Of a stretch of DNA of 64,000 nt, positions 17,720 to 27,071 are shown piece by piece. Both the position numbers and the translations under genes were made by a program. The notes below the pieces were generated by a model that saw only the letters and a program-made list of their open reading frames with translations, searched no databases and was not told where the DNA came from. Source of the stretch: Cryobacterium shii (GTDB lineage Bacteria > Actinomycetota > Actinomycetes > Actinomycetales > Microbacteriaceae); contig NZ_SOFY01000074.1 of NCBI RefSeq assembly GCF_004402595.1, positions 30,769 to 94,768 on the forward strand. The letters are read 5' to 3'. How positions within the stretch are numbered: the stretch's first letter is position 1; every line of letters starts with the position of its first letter.

Positions 17720-18808
17720 CTAGCGGCCGAGCTTGGGGGAGAAGAGTTTGGCGATGATGCGGGCGAGGGCGTTCAGCAGCATCACGATCAGGACGAGGGT
17801 GAGCGCGCCGGCCCAGGCCCGGTCCAGGTAGGCCTGGGTGTCAGCGCCCTGGTTGGCGTACTGCGTGTACACGAACACCGGAAGGGTCATCATGCGCTCG
17901 TTGAACAGGTCGTAGTTCATGCTCGCCGTGAACCCGGAGATGATCAGCAGCGGCGCGGTCTCGCCGATCACGCGTGCGATCGAGATCATGATGCCGGTGA
18001 CGATACCGGCCAAGGAGGTGGGCAGAACGACCTTCAGGATGGTCAGCCACTTCGGCACGCCGAGCGCGTACGCGGCCTCGCGCAGCTCGTTCGGCACGAG
18101 CTTGAGCATCTCCTCGCTCGAGCGCACGACCACCGGGATCATCAGCACCGACAGGGCGATCGCGCCACCGAAACCGAACCGGATGCCCGGGTCGTTGAAC
18201 AGCAGGGAGAACAGGGCGAAGGCGAAGAGGCCCGCGACGATCGAGGGGATGCCCGTCATCACGTCGACGAAGAAGGTGATCGCCCGAGACAGCCGGCCCC
18301 GGCCGTACTCGGTCAGGTAGATCGCCGTGAGCAGCCCGATCGGCACCGAGATGAGGGTGGCGACTCCCGTGATCAGCAGCGTGCCCATCACGGCGTGCAG
18401 GGCGCCGCCACCCGCGCCGACCACGTTGCGCTGGGACGCCGTGAAGAACGTCGGGGTGAGGAAGGCGGGCAGGCCGTTGATCACCGTGGTGGCCACCAGG
18501 GAGATGAGCGGGAGCAGGGCCACCACGAAGGCGGCGGTGACCAGGGCGGTGACCAGACGGTCCTTGGCCTTGCGCACGCCCTCGACGAAGTAGGACAGCA
18601 GGTAGATCGCGACGCAGTAGAGCACCGTGCCGAAGAAGAGCGTGCCGGCGATGTTGAAGCTCTCGCTGGCTCCGGAGAGCTGCACCACGAAGAACACCGC
18701 GGCGGTGACCAGCCAGCTGCCCAGCAGCACGGCGAGGCCCGAGTGCTTCGGAAGCTTGCCGGCCGTGAGCGAGTTCGTCATGGGCGCCGCCATGGTGGTC
18801 GTGCTCAT
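17720..18808 (-). CDS. pstA: Phosphate ABC transporter permease PstA
   Basis: Inner-membrane permease subunit of 362 residues. The C-terminal ~290 residues form the six-helix transport domain with the EAA loop ([20 protein letters not shown]). The N-terminus has two additional hydrophobic segments (about 28-50 and 57-75) that many actinobacterial PstA proteins also carry. Its ATG shares one base with the pstC stop codon (TGATG), so translation is coupled. Confidence 0.97.
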   Translation of the reverse strand: MSTTTMAAPMTNSLTAGKLPKHSGLAVLLGSWLVTAAVFFVVQLSGASESFNIAGTLFFGTVLYCVAIYLLSYFVEGVRKAKDRLVTALVTAAFVVALLPLISLVATTVINGLPAFLTPTFFTASQRNVVGAGGGALHAVMGTLLITGVATLISVPIGLLTAIYLTEYGRGRLSRAITFFVDVMTGIPSIVAGLFAFALFSLLFNDPGIRFGFGGAIALSVLMIPVVVRSSEEMLKLVPNELREAAYALGVPKWLTILKVVLPTSLAGIVTGIMISIARVIGETAPLLIISGFTASMNYDLFNERMMTLPVFVYTQYANQGADTQAYLDRAWAGALTLVLIVMLLNALARIIAKLFSPKLGR

Positions 18809-19752
18809 CAGTTCGCTCCCGAGAAGGCCTTGCGGCGGTTGATGATCAGGCGGGCGACCATGTTCACGGCCAGCGTGATCACGAAGAGCACCAGGCCGGT
18901 AGCCAGCAGGATGTTCACGCCGGTCCCGTGCGCCTCCGGGAAGTTCAGGGCGATGTTGGCGGCGATCGTGGTGGGGTTCTGCGAGGTGAGCAGCTGGAAG
19001 ACCACCTGGGAGCTGGGTGAGAGCACCATGGCCACGGCCATCGTCTCACCCAGCGCGCGGCCCAGTCCGAGCATCGACGCCGAGATGATTCCGGAGCGGC
19101 CGAAGGGCAGCACGGCCATCGCGATCATTTCCCAGCGGGTCGCTCCGAGGGCGAGGGACGCCTCCTCGTAGAGAACGGGGGTCTGCAGGAAGATCTCCCG
19201 GCACAGGGCGGTGATGATCGGCAGCACCATGACGGCCAGCACGATCGCGACCGTCAGGATCGTGCGGCCGGTGCCGGAGACGGGACCGGCGAAGAGCGGG
19301 ATCCAGCCGAACCATGCCACCAGGGTGGCGTAGAAGGGCTGCAGCAGCGGCGCGAGAACGCCGATGCCCCAGAGGCCGAAGACCACGGATGGCACGGCGG
19401 CGAGCAGGTCGACGATGTAGCCCAGTCCCTGCGAGAGCTTGCGGGGAGCGTAGTGGGAGATGAACAGCGCGATGCCGATGGCCAGTGGAACGGCGATGAG
19501 CAGGGCCAGGAACGCGGACCAGAGCGTGCCGAAGGCGAGCGGCCAGACGTAGGACCAGAAGTTGGTGTAGCCGCCGGTGAAGTCCTCCGGCTTGGCCACG
19601 AAGGCGGGGAGGCTTTGCACCAGCAGGAAGGCGGCAACGGAGGCGAGCACGGCGAGGATCAGGCCGCCGGAGACCACCGTGGCGGTGGAGAAGATGCGGT
19701 CGCCCGGGCGCTGAGGCGCCCGGATCGTTCCACGGGCAACTGCGGTGGTCAT
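18808..19752 (-). CDS. pstC: Phosphate ABC transporter permease PstC
   Basis: Partner permease of PstA, 314 residues, six predicted helices. The cytoplasmic EAA-type loop (YEEASLALGATRWEMIAMAV) docks PstB. The start at 19752 (MTTAVARG) has GGGAG 9 nt upstream. A second ATG at 19761 overlaps that site, and the much longer ORF from 19968 reads through the pstS-pstC hairpin, so both were rejected. It is separated from pstS by a 148-bp gap with a strong hairpin. Confidence 0.95.
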   Translation of the reverse strand: MTTAVARGTIRAPQRPGDRIFSTATVVSGGLILAVLASVAAFLLVQSLPAFVAKPEDFTGGYTNFWSYVWPLAFGTLWSAFLALLIAVPLAIGIALFISHYAPRKLSQGLGYIVDLLAAVPSVVFGLWGIGVLAPLLQPFYATLVAWFGWIPLFAGPVSGTGRTILTVAIVLAVMVLPIITALCREIFLQTPVLYEEASLALGATRWEMIAMAVLPFGRSGIISASMLGLGRALGETMAVAMVLSPSSQVVFQLLTSQNPTTIAANIALNFPEAHGTGVNILLATGLVLFVITLAVNMVARLIINRRKAFSGAN

Positions 19753-19816
19753 GCCTGGCATCTCCCTGAGGTGGTGAGGTGGTGAGTGTGGGGGAGGTTC
19801 GAGCCGCTGGCCACAA

Positions 19817-19883
19817 ACCTCAGTCTGCCCGGTCCGGGAGGCGCATGCAATGCGACGCCTCCCGAACCGGGCTGACCTGAGGT
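19817..19883 (-). terminator. Strong hairpin between pstS and pstC
   Basis: Nested inverted repeats: a 16-nt arm pair (19828-19843 with 19856-19871, one mismatch) inside a 7-bp outer pair ACCTCAG/CTGAGGT (19817-19823, 19877-19883). It lies directly after the pstS stop inside the pst operon. It fits a partial terminator or a 3' stabiliser that lets PstS exceed PstCAB; which one is inference. Confidence 0.6.
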
Positions 19884-19900
19884 GATGCTGGTGACGAGTG

Positions 19901-20995
19901 TTACTTGATGGTGGCGAGAACTGCGGAGACCTTGTCGGCGAGTTCGGTCGACAGCGGCGCGGCGCCACCGGCGGATGCGGCGACGGACTGGCCGTCGGAG
20001 CCGGCCATGTAGCTGACGTAGGCCTTGACCAGTTCGCCCTGTGCTGCGTCGGCGTACTCGGTGCAGACGACGGCGTAGCTCACGAGAACGAGCGGGTAGT
20101 GCGTCGGGTCCGTGGTGAGACGGTTGATCTTGATGGCGAGGTCGCTCTTGTCGCGGCCTTCGACGAGGGGCGAGTCGGCGACGACGGCGGCAGCAGCATC
20201 GGCCGTGTAGCCGACGAACTTGTCGCCGACCTTGATCTTGGCGACGCCGAGGTCGCCGGCCTTCGAGGCATCCGCGTAGCCGATGGTGCCCACGCCGTTG
20301 GTGACGGCGTCGACGACACCGGAGGTGCCCTTGGCGCCCTCACCGGACTGCAGCGGGAACGGGTCGGCCGGTGCATCGGTCCACACGTCGGGGGCGGTCT
20401 GGAACAGGTAGTCCGTGAAGTTCTTGGTGGTGCCGGAGTCGTCCGAGCGGTGCACGGCGGTGATCGCGGTCGCGGGGAGCGTCGCCTTCGGGTTCAACGC
20501 GGCGATGGCCGGGTCGTTCCAGGTCGTGATCTCGCCCTTGAAGATCTTGGCGAGCGTGTCGGAGTCCAGGTTGAGGTCTTTGACGCCCTCGACGTTGAAG
20601 ATCACGGCGATCGGGGAGATGTAGACCGGGAGGTCGACGGCCGAGGAGCCGGGAGCGCAGGCGGCGAACGTGCCGGCCAGCTCTTCGTCCTTGAGGTAGG
20701 AGTCACTGCCGGCGAAGTCGGAGCCGCCGCCGATGAAGGTTTCGCGGCCGGCGCCGGAGCCGGACGGGTCGTAGTTGACCGTGACGTCGGGGTTGGCCGT
20801 CTGGAACGCTGCGATCCAGGCTTCCTGGGCCGAGCCCTGCGCGGAGGAACCGGCGCCGGTGAGGGTGCCGGTGAGAGCGCTGGCAGCGCCCTCGGTGCTG
20901 GCAGGAGTGGCGGATTCGTTCGAGGCACAAGAAGACAGTGCAAGAGCGGCAACGACGGCGATGACCGCGGGTCGGCCAAAACGCGTGAAGTTCAC
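19901..20995 (-). CDS. pstS: Phosphate-binding lipoprotein PstS
   Basis: Extracytoplasmic phosphate receptor, 364 residues. A lipoprotein signal with LSSC lipobox (Cys23) precedes a type II periplasmic-binding domain. GAGSSAQGSAQEAWI, the phosphate loop YDPSGSGAGRETFIGG and VHRSDDSGTTKNFTDYL are characteristic. The GTG at 20995 (VNFTRFG) was chosen because AAAGGG lies 6-7 nt upstream and the signal peptide then starts normally; a 25-residue longer ORF was rejected. First gene of pstSCAB, with a PHO-box-like repeat about 90 bp upstream. Confidence 0.97.
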   Translation of the reverse strand: MNFTRFGRPAVIAVVAALALSSCASNESATPASTEGAASALTGTLTGAGSSAQGSAQEAWIAAFQTANPDVTVNYDPSGSGAGRETFIGGGSDFAGSDSYLKDEELAGTFAACAPGSSAVDLPVYISPIAVIFNVEGVKDLNLDSDTLAKIFKGEITTWNDPAIAALNPKATLPATAITAVHRSDDSGTTKNFTDYLFQTAPDVWTDAPADPFPLQSGEGAKGTSGVVDAVTNGVGTIGYADASKAGDLGVAKIKVGDKFVGYTADAAAAVVADSPLVEGRDKSDLAIKINRLTTDPTHYPLVLVSYAVVCTEYADAAQGELVKAYVSYMAGSDGQSVAASAGGAAPLSTELADKVSAVLATIK

Positions 20996-21066
20996 AAGGA
21001 TCCCTTTCGAGGGTTGACTGCAAAGAAAATGACTGCGTAGTCGAGACCGGTGCTGGCCTCGGGGAG

Positions 21067-21121
21067 ACACTATTCCTCGTGGTTAACGACACCCCTGCAC
21101 GCAGGTGAACGGAAGGTTAAC
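21067..21121 (-). promoter_or_regulatory. PHO box and promoter of pstS
   Basis: Read on the minus strand, GTTAACCTTCC (21121-21111) is followed directly by GTTCACCTGCG (21110-21100): two 11-nt units matching the actinobacterial PhoP/RegX3-type PHO box. A third GTTAACC unit begins at 21087. A TAGTGT -10-like box lies at 21072-21067. Placement near -35 fits activation by the RegX3 encoded at 31136. Regulator identity is inference. Confidence 0.7.
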
Positions 21122-21174
21122 GCATCGTGGCGGGCCGCTATGGGCCCGCCACCACGCGTTGAAGGAATGCCCGG

Positions 21175-22110
21175 TCAGACCGCGGGCGAGTGGGTTTCGA
21201 TCGCGACGATCCCGGCGCTCGGATTGTCGGCGGAGAGGTGCACGACCGAGAACGATCCCGTTTCCAGCGCCGCGGCATCCGAAATGTAGGAACCGTATGT
21301 GCTGCCCGTGGCGAGGGCGATCTCGTGCAGGATCTTCGGCAGCACCGGCCCGTGGCTGCAGATGACGGCCGTCTTGCGCGACCGCACCCGCTTGCCGATG
21401 CCGGACCGCACATCCGCGGTGCCCTGCTCGAACGCGTCCTGACTGTACCGCTCGGTGCGCTTGACCGGGATGCCCGTGGCCGCGGCCAACGGGGCGACGG
21501 TGGTCACACAGCGGGTCGCCGTGCTCGACACGATCCGGCGCGGCTGCCAGGCGGTGATCGTGGGCACGATGGCGGTGGCCTGCTTCACGCCCCGCTCGGT
21601 GAGGGGCCTGCTGCTGTCCGTGCCGTCCCAGTTGCCCGGCTGCACCGCCTTGGCGTGCCGGAGCGCGATCAGGGCGAACGTGCGGGTGACGCCGGTGTCG
21701 ACGAGTTTCGCGAACGCGTCGATGATGTCGACGTCGGGCGTGTAGCTCAGGTAGGTTCGGGCCTTCTTGATGGTGACCCACTCGATCGCGGCCACCTCGC
21801 CGTTCGGGACGAACGTCGACTGCTGGATGGCTTCCGGGGAGACCTCCGCGGCCCAGTAGTGCACGATCTTCTCGCGTCCGTTGAGCAGAGAGTAGGCCGA
21901 GATGCCCAGCGGCACCCCCAGGGCCACGGCCAGCCCGGTCTCCTCTTCGATCTCGCGCACGGCCGTCTGCGGCAGCGTTTCACCCGGATCGAGTTTCCCC
22001 TTCGGAATGGTCACGTCGCCGTACACGGTGCGGTGGATCAGCAGGACGTTCATCTTGCCGTCGATCAAACGCCAGCAGACGGCGCCGGCGGCGTAGACGG
22101 GGTCGGTCAT
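21175..22110 (-). CDS. MutT1-like Nudix hydrolase / histidine phosphatase fusion
   Basis: Two-domain protein of 311 residues. The N-terminal Nudix domain (1-140) has an exact Nudix box: Gly38, Glu44, Arg52-Glu53, then EEETG to Gly59. The C-terminal half is a histidine phosphatase of the SixA type with RHAKA (151-155), a second Arg/Ser motif (SSTATRC) and CSHGPV. This is the layout of mycobacterial MutT1, which cleans 8-oxo-GTP and diadenosine polyphosphates, and which also neighbours ppk in Mycobacterium tuberculosis as I recall. The ATG overlaps the ppk stop by 4 nt, so it is coupled to polyphosphate metabolism. Confidence 0.9.
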   Translation of the reverse strand: MTDPVYAAGAVCWRLIDGKMNVLLIHRTVYGDVTIPKGKLDPGETLPQTAVREIEEETGLAVALGVPLGISAYSLLNGREKIVHYWAAEVSPEAIQQSTFVPNGEVAAIEWVTIKKARTYLSYTPDVDIIDAFAKLVDTGVTRTFALIALRHAKAVQPGNWDGTDSSRPLTERGVKQATAIVPTITAWQPRRIVSSTATRCVTTVAPLAAATGIPVKRTERYSQDAFEQGTADVRSGIGKRVRSRKTAVICSHGPVLPKILHEIALATGSTYGSYISDAAALETGSFSVVHLSADNPSAGIVAIETHSPAV

Positions 22111-24281
22111 CGACGGCCCGTTGGGCGCTTGCGGAGGGAGATTTGTTGCATGAGCCTGTTCTGCATGTCGTCGAGCGGCTGCCCGGATTCGTCCTGGTGG
22201 TGTCTGGTCCACTCGCCCGAGCTGTCCAGCCACCACGACGAGGTGCGGTCGTCCATCGCCCGGGTGAAGAGGGCGTCGATTTCGGTGAGGTGGTCAGGGT
22301 CGACCAGGCGCACCAGTGCCTCGACGCGGCGGTCGAGGTTGCGGTGCATCATGTCGGCGCTGCCGATGTAGACCTGCGGGTCGCCGTTCGTGTGGAAGGA
22401 GAAGATCCGCGAGTGTTCGAGGTAGCGGCCGAGGATGGAGCGCACCTTGATGTTCTCGCTCATCCCGGGCACGCCCGGTTTGAGACTGCAGATGCCGCGT
22501 ACCCAGATCTCGACCGGCACCCGGGCCTGGCTGGCCCGGTAGAGAGCGTCGATGATGGCCTCGTCGACCATGGAGTTGACCTTGATCCGGATGCCGGAGG
22601 GCTTGCCGGCCTGGGCGGCTGCGGTCTCCGCCGCGATGCTCTTGAGCAGCCCTCGGCGCAGGTGCAGCGGCGCCACGAGCAGGCGCTTGAACTTCTTCTC
22701 GATGGCGTAGCCGGAGAGCTCGTTGAACAGCCGGGTGAGGTCCTTCCCGACCTGCGGGTCCGCAGTCAGGAGACCGAGGTCCTCATACATCCGGCTGGTC
22801 TTGGGGTTGTAGTTGCCGGTGCCGATGTGGCTGTAGTGGCGCAGCACCCCGCCTTCGTTCCGCACGACGAGGGCGAGCTTGCAGTGGGTCTTCAGGCCGA
22901 CGAGGCCGTAGACCACGTGCACGCCGGCCTTTTCGAGCTTGCGGGCCCAGGTGATGTTCGCCTGCTCGTCGAAGCGGGCCTTGATCTCGACCAGCGCGAG
23001 CACCTGCTTGCCGGATTCGGCGGCGGCGATGAGCGCTTCCACGATGGGGCTGTCCCCGGAGGTGCGGTACAGGGTCTGCTTGATGGCGAGCACGTTCGGG
23101 TCGGCGGCGGCCTGCTCCAGGAACGCCTGCACGCTGGTCGCGAACGACTCGTAGGGGTGGTGCAGCAGGATGTCCCGGCGGCCGATGGCGCTGAAGATGT
23201 CCGGTTCCGCGTTGGGCTCGGGCGCGAGCAGCTGCACGGCCGTCGTCGGGACATGCTTGGCGTACCGCAGGTCGGGCCGGTCGATGCGCAGGTCGAACAG
23301 GCCGCCCAGGTCGAGCGGCGCGGGCAGGCGGTAGACCTCCTGCTCGGTCACGTCGAGCTCGCGCACCAGCAGGCCGAGGGTGACCTCGTCCATGTCCTCG
23401 GTGATCTCGAGGCGGATGGGCGGGCCGAAGCGGCGACGCAGCAGCTCCTTCTCGAGGGCCTTGATCAGGTTCTCGGTCTCGTCCTCTTCGATCTCGACGT
23501 CTTCGTTGCGGGTGACCCGGAAGACGTGGTGTTCGAGGATGTCCATGCCGGGGAACAGGTCGCCGAGGTGGTTCGCGATCAGGTCCTCGAGGGTGATGAA
23601 GCGCACGCTGTCGACGTTCTCCCGGCGGTCCACGCGCACGAAGCGCGGGAGCATGGTGGGCACCTTGAGCCGGGCGAACTCCTGCTTGCCGGTCTTCGAG
23701 TTGCGCACGCGCACGGCGAGGTTGAGCGAGAGCCCCGAAATGTACGGGAACGGGTGCACCGGATCGACGGCGAGCGGCATCAGCACCGGGAAGATCTGGT
23801 TCGAGAAGTAGTCGCGCAGGGAACGGCGGTCGGCTTCGTCCAGGGTGTCCCAGTTGACGATGTCGATCCCGGCTTCGGCCAGGGCCGGGCTGACGAGGTC
23901 CTGGAACGCGTGGGCGTGCCGGTCCTGCAGCACGTGCGCCGTGGCGGAGATGTCGGAGAGGGCGTCCTGGGGTGCGCGCCCGATGTTGGTCGGCACGGCC
24001 AGCCCGGTGAGGATGCGCCGTTTCAGTCCGGCCACCCGCACCATGAAGAATTCGTCCAGGTTGCTGGCGAAGATGGCGAGGAAGTTCGCCCGCTCCAGCG
24101 CCGGCAGGTCGGGATCCTCGGCGAGTTCGAGCACCCGCTGGTTGAACGCCAGCCAGCTCAGTTCGCGGTCGAGGTACCGCTCCTTGGGTAACGCCGGATC
24201 GTTCACTCCGATCAGGGGATCGAAGTCGTCGTCAAAGTCGCTGCCCAGTCCCGATTCGGTCTGGATGTTATCGCCGTCCAT
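22107..24281 (-). CDS. ppk: Polyphosphate kinase 1
   Basis: Reversibly polymerises the ATP gamma-phosphate into polyphosphate. The 724-residue protein has the PPK1 order: N-terminal helical domain ([19 protein letters not shown]), head domain, and two phospholipase-D-like catalytic domains. The phospho-histidine region [15 protein letters not shown] and the second motif [17 protein letters not shown] are intact. It heads a ppk-mutT1 operon between the pst genes and mshD. The first 35 residues are acidic and may be partly untranslated; no strong ribosome site helps. Confidence 0.97.
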   Translation of the reverse strand: MDGDNIQTESGLGSDFDDDFDPLIGVNDPALPKERYLDRELSWLAFNQRVLELAEDPDLPALERANFLAIFASNLDEFFMVRVAGLKRRILTGLAVPTNIGRAPQDALSDISATAHVLQDRHAHAFQDLVSPALAEAGIDIVNWDTLDEADRRSLRDYFSNQIFPVLMPLAVDPVHPFPYISGLSLNLAVRVRNSKTGKQEFARLKVPTMLPRFVRVDRRENVDSVRFITLEDLIANHLGDLFPGMDILEHHVFRVTRNEDVEIEEDETENLIKALEKELLRRRFGPPIRLEITEDMDEVTLGLLVRELDVTEQEVYRLPAPLDLGGLFDLRIDRPDLRYAKHVPTTAVQLLAPEPNAEPDIFSAIGRRDILLHHPYESFATSVQAFLEQAAADPNVLAIKQTLYRTSGDSPIVEALIAAAESGKQVLALVEIKARFDEQANITWARKLEKAGVHVVYGLVGLKTHCKLALVVRNEGGVLRHYSHIGTGNYNPKTSRMYEDLGLLTADPQVGKDLTRLFNELSGYAIEKKFKRLLVAPLHLRRGLLKSIAAETAAAQAGKPSGIRIKVNSMVDEAIIDALYRASQARVPVEIWVRGICSLKPGVPGMSENIKVRSILGRYLEHSRIFSFHTNGDPQVYIGSADMMHRNLDRRVEALVRLVDPDHLTEIDALFTRAMDDRTSSWWLDSSGEWTRHHQDESGQPLDDMQNRLMQQISLRKRPTGRR

Positions 24282-24337
24282 CTCCCCATCTTGACACTGT
24301 GAGGCACACGGATGCGACGATCCGGCATGAACACCGG

Positions 24338-25279
24338 CTAACGAATGTGTCGGTGGTACTGCACATCGACCGTTCGGTCGGTGAAACCGAGGGAGCGGTA
24401 CAGGTTCACCGCCGCGACGCTGTCGGCCTCCACGTAGAGATCCACGGTGCTGCAGCCGCGTTCGCGGAGGCGGTCGAGGCCGGCCTGCATGAGCCGGCGG
24501 CCGAGGCCGCGCCCGGCGGCATCCGGATGCACGCCGATGACGTAGATTTCGCCGACGGGGGAGCCGGGCTCCACCTTGAGCCAGTTGTAGCCGAGTAGTC
24601 GGCCGGACGCGGCCTCCCGGGCGAGCAGGAAGTCGCCGGCGTCGAACCAGGATTCCGCCTGGCGGGCCGCGAGGTCCTGCTCGGTGATCAGTCCCTGTTC
24701 CGGGTGGCTCGCGAAGACGAGCGCGTTGAGCGCCACCCAGTCCGCGTCGTGCGTGCCGGGCCGGAACGCCTCGATGACGATGCCGTCCGCCGGGTGGGCG
24801 AGGTGGGCCGGGTTCGCCGGGTCGGCCCCGTCCGGAACGGGCGGGGCGGCCGTCAGGTCCTTCCGCAGCTGCAGCAGGGTGCGTTCGGCGGCGAACCCGA
24901 AGCGTTCGGCCAGGGCCCGGGCCGCCGGGTGGTCACCGTGTGACCACAGGCGGAGGTCGCCCGGGGCATCCGTCAAAAGCCGGCCGAGGGCGTCGCCGCC
25001 GTGCCCGAGCCGCCGGGCGGCGGGGTCGATCACGAGGTCGAGTTCGCCCGCGCCGATGATCCCCGCGCCCACGACGCCGGTGTCCGCGTCCCCGGGGTGG
25101 GTGTCCGCGTCCCCGCTCGTCACGAGGAACGGCGTGCGCCGCCCGGAGGCCAGGTCGAATCGGGCCTGCTCGTTGAACGGCTGGTAGTCGTCGTGGGCCG
25201 TCGCCGCCGCGGCGACGCGGTCGAACTCGGCCGCGAAGGCCGGGTCGGAGAGGTTAGTCGCGGACCGGATGAATGCCAC
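24338..25279 (-). CDS. mshD: Mycothiol synthase
   Basis: Acetylates Cys-GlcN-Ins with acetyl-CoA, the last step of mycothiol synthesis. The 313-residue protein has two GNAT domains. The C-terminal one is complete ([20 protein letters not shown] and [20 protein letters not shown]), and the N-terminal one is degenerate, as in MshD. It starts with GTG and overlaps the end of glnR by 26 nt. A glnR-mshD pair is also found in mycobacteria (Rv0818-Rv0819, from memory), which supports both calls. Confidence 0.93.
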   Translation of the reverse strand: MAFIRSATNLSDPAFAAEFDRVAAAATAHDDYQPFNEQARFDLASGRRTPFLVTSGDADTHPGDADTGVVGAGIIGAGELDLVIDPAARRLGHGGDALGRLLTDAPGDLRLWSHGDHPAARALAERFGFAAERTLLQLRKDLTAAPPVPDGADPANPAHLAHPADGIVIEAFRPGTHDADWVALNALVFASHPEQGLITEQDLAARQAESWFDAGDFLLAREAASGRLLGYNWLKVEPGSPVGEIYVIGVHPDAAGRGLGRRLMQAGLDRLRERGCSTVDLYVEADSVAAVNLYRSLGFTDRTVDVQYHRHIR

Positions 25280-25946
25280 GGGTCCCGTCCTGCTCGGTCA
25301 CGTTGAAGCGGTAGCCCACGTTGCGCACCGTGCCGATCAGCGATTCCTGGTCGCCGAGCTTGGCGCGCAGCCGTCGCACGTGCACGTCGACCGTGCGCGT
25401 GCCGCCGAAGTAGTCGTAGCCCCAGACCTCGCTGAGCAGCTGCTCCCGGGTGAAGACCCGCGACGGGTGGGCGGCCAGGAAACGCAGCAGCTCGAACTCC
25501 TTGTAGGTGAGGTCGAGCGGGCGGCCGTGCACCTTCGCCGAGTAGCTGGCCTCGTCGATGACCACGCCGGCCGCGCGGATGGTGGCGGATTCCTCCGGCC
25601 GCGGGGTACGACCGGCGGCCAGACGGATGCGGGCGTCCACCTCGGCCGGTCCGGCCGTGTCGAGGATGACGTCGTCGACGCCCCAGTCCGGGCTCACCGC
25701 CGCGAGGCCGCCTTCCGTGATCACCAGCAGCACCGGCATCAGGCTCCCGGTGGTGCGGAGGATCTGGCAGAGGGACTTGGCCCCGATCAGGTTGGTGCGC
25801 GCGTCGACCAGGACCAGATCGGAATCGGGCGCACGAACGAGCTGATCCGGCTGGGCCGGAATGATGCGTGTGCTGTGCGACAGCAATGCGAGGGCGGGAA
25901 GAACGTCAGTGTTGACCGCCGAGGTCAGGATCAACAACTGGGCCAC
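25254..25946 (-). CDS. glnR: Nitrogen regulator GlnR (atypical OmpR-family)
   Basis: Global nitrogen-metabolism regulator, 230 residues. The receiver-like domain (1-120) keeps an aspartate at the usual site (Asp48 in [10 protein letters not shown]), but the N-terminal acidic pair is replaced ([11 protein letters not shown]) and the conserved Lys/Thr pocket is absent. That is the hallmark of phosphorylation-independent GlnR. The C-terminal winged helix (about 130-220; [39 protein letters not shown]) is intact. The GTG at 25946 has GGAGG 6 nt upstream. No sensor kinase is adjacent. Confidence 0.92.
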   Translation of the reverse strand: MAQLLILTSAVNTDVLPALALLSHSTRIIPAQPDQLVRAPDSDLVLVDARTNLIGAKSLCQILRTTGSLMPVLLVITEGGLAAVSPDWGVDDVILDTAGPAEVDARIRLAAGRTPRPEESATIRAAGVVIDEASYSAKVHGRPLDLTYKEFELLRFLAAHPSRVFTREQLLSEVWGYDYFGGTRTVDVHVRRLRAKLGDQESLIGTVRNVGYRFNVTEQDGTRGIHPVRD

Positions 25947-26019
25947 GCGCACCCTCCAAAGATCGTGGCCCCATACTAGCGTGCCGCCGAATGATCGCCG
26001 GGCAGGGCAGAATAAGAGA

Positions 26020-26283
26020 GTGAGCTGGCAGTGGAGAAGTGTCGTGGGGGTCTGGGCCTTCGCCGTCGTGTGCGCGGTCCTGGTGGGAGCGTTGTCCCTG
26101 CCCGGCCAGCACCTGGTCTGGGTCGGCCTGTCCTTCGCGGGCTGCGTGATCGGAACCCTCTGCGTGCAACTGGCCACCGGCCGTAAGGACGGCTACGTGG
26201 ACCGCGTGACGCGGAGCCTGGCCGGAGCGGTGGTCGTGCTCGCGGTCGCCTCCGGAATCTTCGCCCTGATTGGCCTCGTCTAG
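26020..26283 (+). CDS. Small three-helix membrane protein
   Basis: An 87-residue product beginning GTG (VSWQWRS) with three hydrophobic segments (about 6-25, 30-52 and 66-87). It resembles the DUF2530/DUF3017-type small integral membrane proteins of actinobacteria, but I cannot place the family. It is divergent from glnR with a 73-bp gap and begins a run of small genes leading to the nitrobindin-like gene. The ribosome site is weak, so the start is uncertain; a longer ORF from 25861 would overlap the glnR coding region. Confidence 0.65.
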   Translation: MSWQWRSVVGVWAFAVVCAVLVGALSLPGQHLVWVGLSFAGCVIGTLCVQLATGRKDGYVDRVTRSLAGAVVVLAVASGIFALIGLV

Positions 26284-26318
26284 TAATCGAACCTCCCGCG
26301 GCGGGATAGAGTGAACGC

Positions 26319-26432
26319 ATGTCTACCCTTGCACTCGAAATCTTCTTCCTGGGGCTCCTCGCGCTGGCGAGCCTGTCGATCGCCTGGGTCTCCGGCATGG
26401 TCCTGTTCAAGCTGTTCCGGGGGCAGCGGTAA
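26319..26432 (+). CDS. 37-residue single-helix membrane peptide
   Basis: A very short ORF from an ATG at 26319: an acidic/neutral start, one hydrophobic helix (about residues 7-32; IFFLGLLALASLSIAWVSGM) and a basic tail (FKLFRGQR). It fits the inside-out rule for a single-span peptide with a cytosolic positive tail. It ends 6 bp before the nitrobindin-like gene and lies 35 bp after the previous small membrane protein, so it is probably co-transcribed. Small peptides like this are easily missed by gene callers. Confidence 0.55.
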   Translation: MSTLALEIFFLGLLALASLSIAWVSGMVLFKLFRGQR

Positions 26433-26438
26433 CCTTCG

Positions 26439-27053
26439 ATGTTCGAGCTCCCCACCCAGCTCCCCGCCGAACTCGTTCCACTGTCGTGGCTGCTCGGTGT
26501 CTGGGAGGGCTCGGGAGTGCTCGACTATGTCGTCGGCGAGGAGTCGGTCAGCCGCGAGTTCGGCCACCGGCTCAGTTTCAGCCATGACGGCCTGCCGCAC
26601 CTGAACTACAGCTCGTACACCTGGCTCGAGCCGGAACCCGGCTCCGACAACGGTGAGAAGACCCCGCTGATGACCGAAACCGGGTACTGGCGGCTGAGCC
26701 GCCCCCAGGGCGCCGGCGACCCGGGTCCCGGCCTGCTGCCAGCGGAGGGCGCGCATCCGTTCGTGACGGCGTCGGCGGTGGAAACGCTCCGCAACGCGGA
26801 TGGCGGTTTCGACATCGACGTGACCATCGTGCACCCCGGCGGTGTCGCGGAGATCTACCTCGGCGAGGTCAAGGGTCCGCGGATCGACCTCGCGACGGAT
26901 GCCGTGATGCGCACCCAGGGCGCTAAACCCTACTCCGCCGCGACGAGGCTCTACGGCCTGGTCGACGGCCACCTGCTCTGGGCCTGGGACATCGCCGCCC
27001 TCGGCCAGAGCCTGCGAACGCACGCCTCCGGACGCCTCAAGCGCGTCGAATAA
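26439..27053 (+). CDS. Nitrobindin-like heme/fatty-acid-binding-fold protein
   Basis: A 204-residue beta-barrel protein of the nitrobindin (THAP4-like, DUF1794) family. The defining N-terminal motif GVWEGSG (20-26, GxWxGxG) is present. A histidine near the C-terminus (SLRTHASGRLKR) sits where the heme ligand is expected in relatives. Family members bind ferric heme and isomerise peroxynitrite to nitrate, so a nitrosative stress role is likely but inferred. It is followed closely by ygfZ (18 bp). Confidence 0.85.
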   Translation: MFELPTQLPAELVPLSWLLGVWEGSGVLDYVVGEESVSREFGHRLSFSHDGLPHLNYSSYTWLEPEPGSDNGEKTPLMTETGYWRLSRPQGAGDPGPGLLPAEGAHPFVTASAVETLRNADGGFDIDVTIVHPGGVAEIYLGEVKGPRIDLATDAVMRTQGAKPYSAATRLYGLVDGHLLWAWDIAALGQSLRTHASGRLKRVE

Positions 27054-27071
27054 CCAGCTGGAAAGAGCGCC

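Noticed and set aside
22143..24191. 682-codon plus-strand frame antisense to ppk
   Set aside because: Shadow of the ppk gene, with no recognisable motif.
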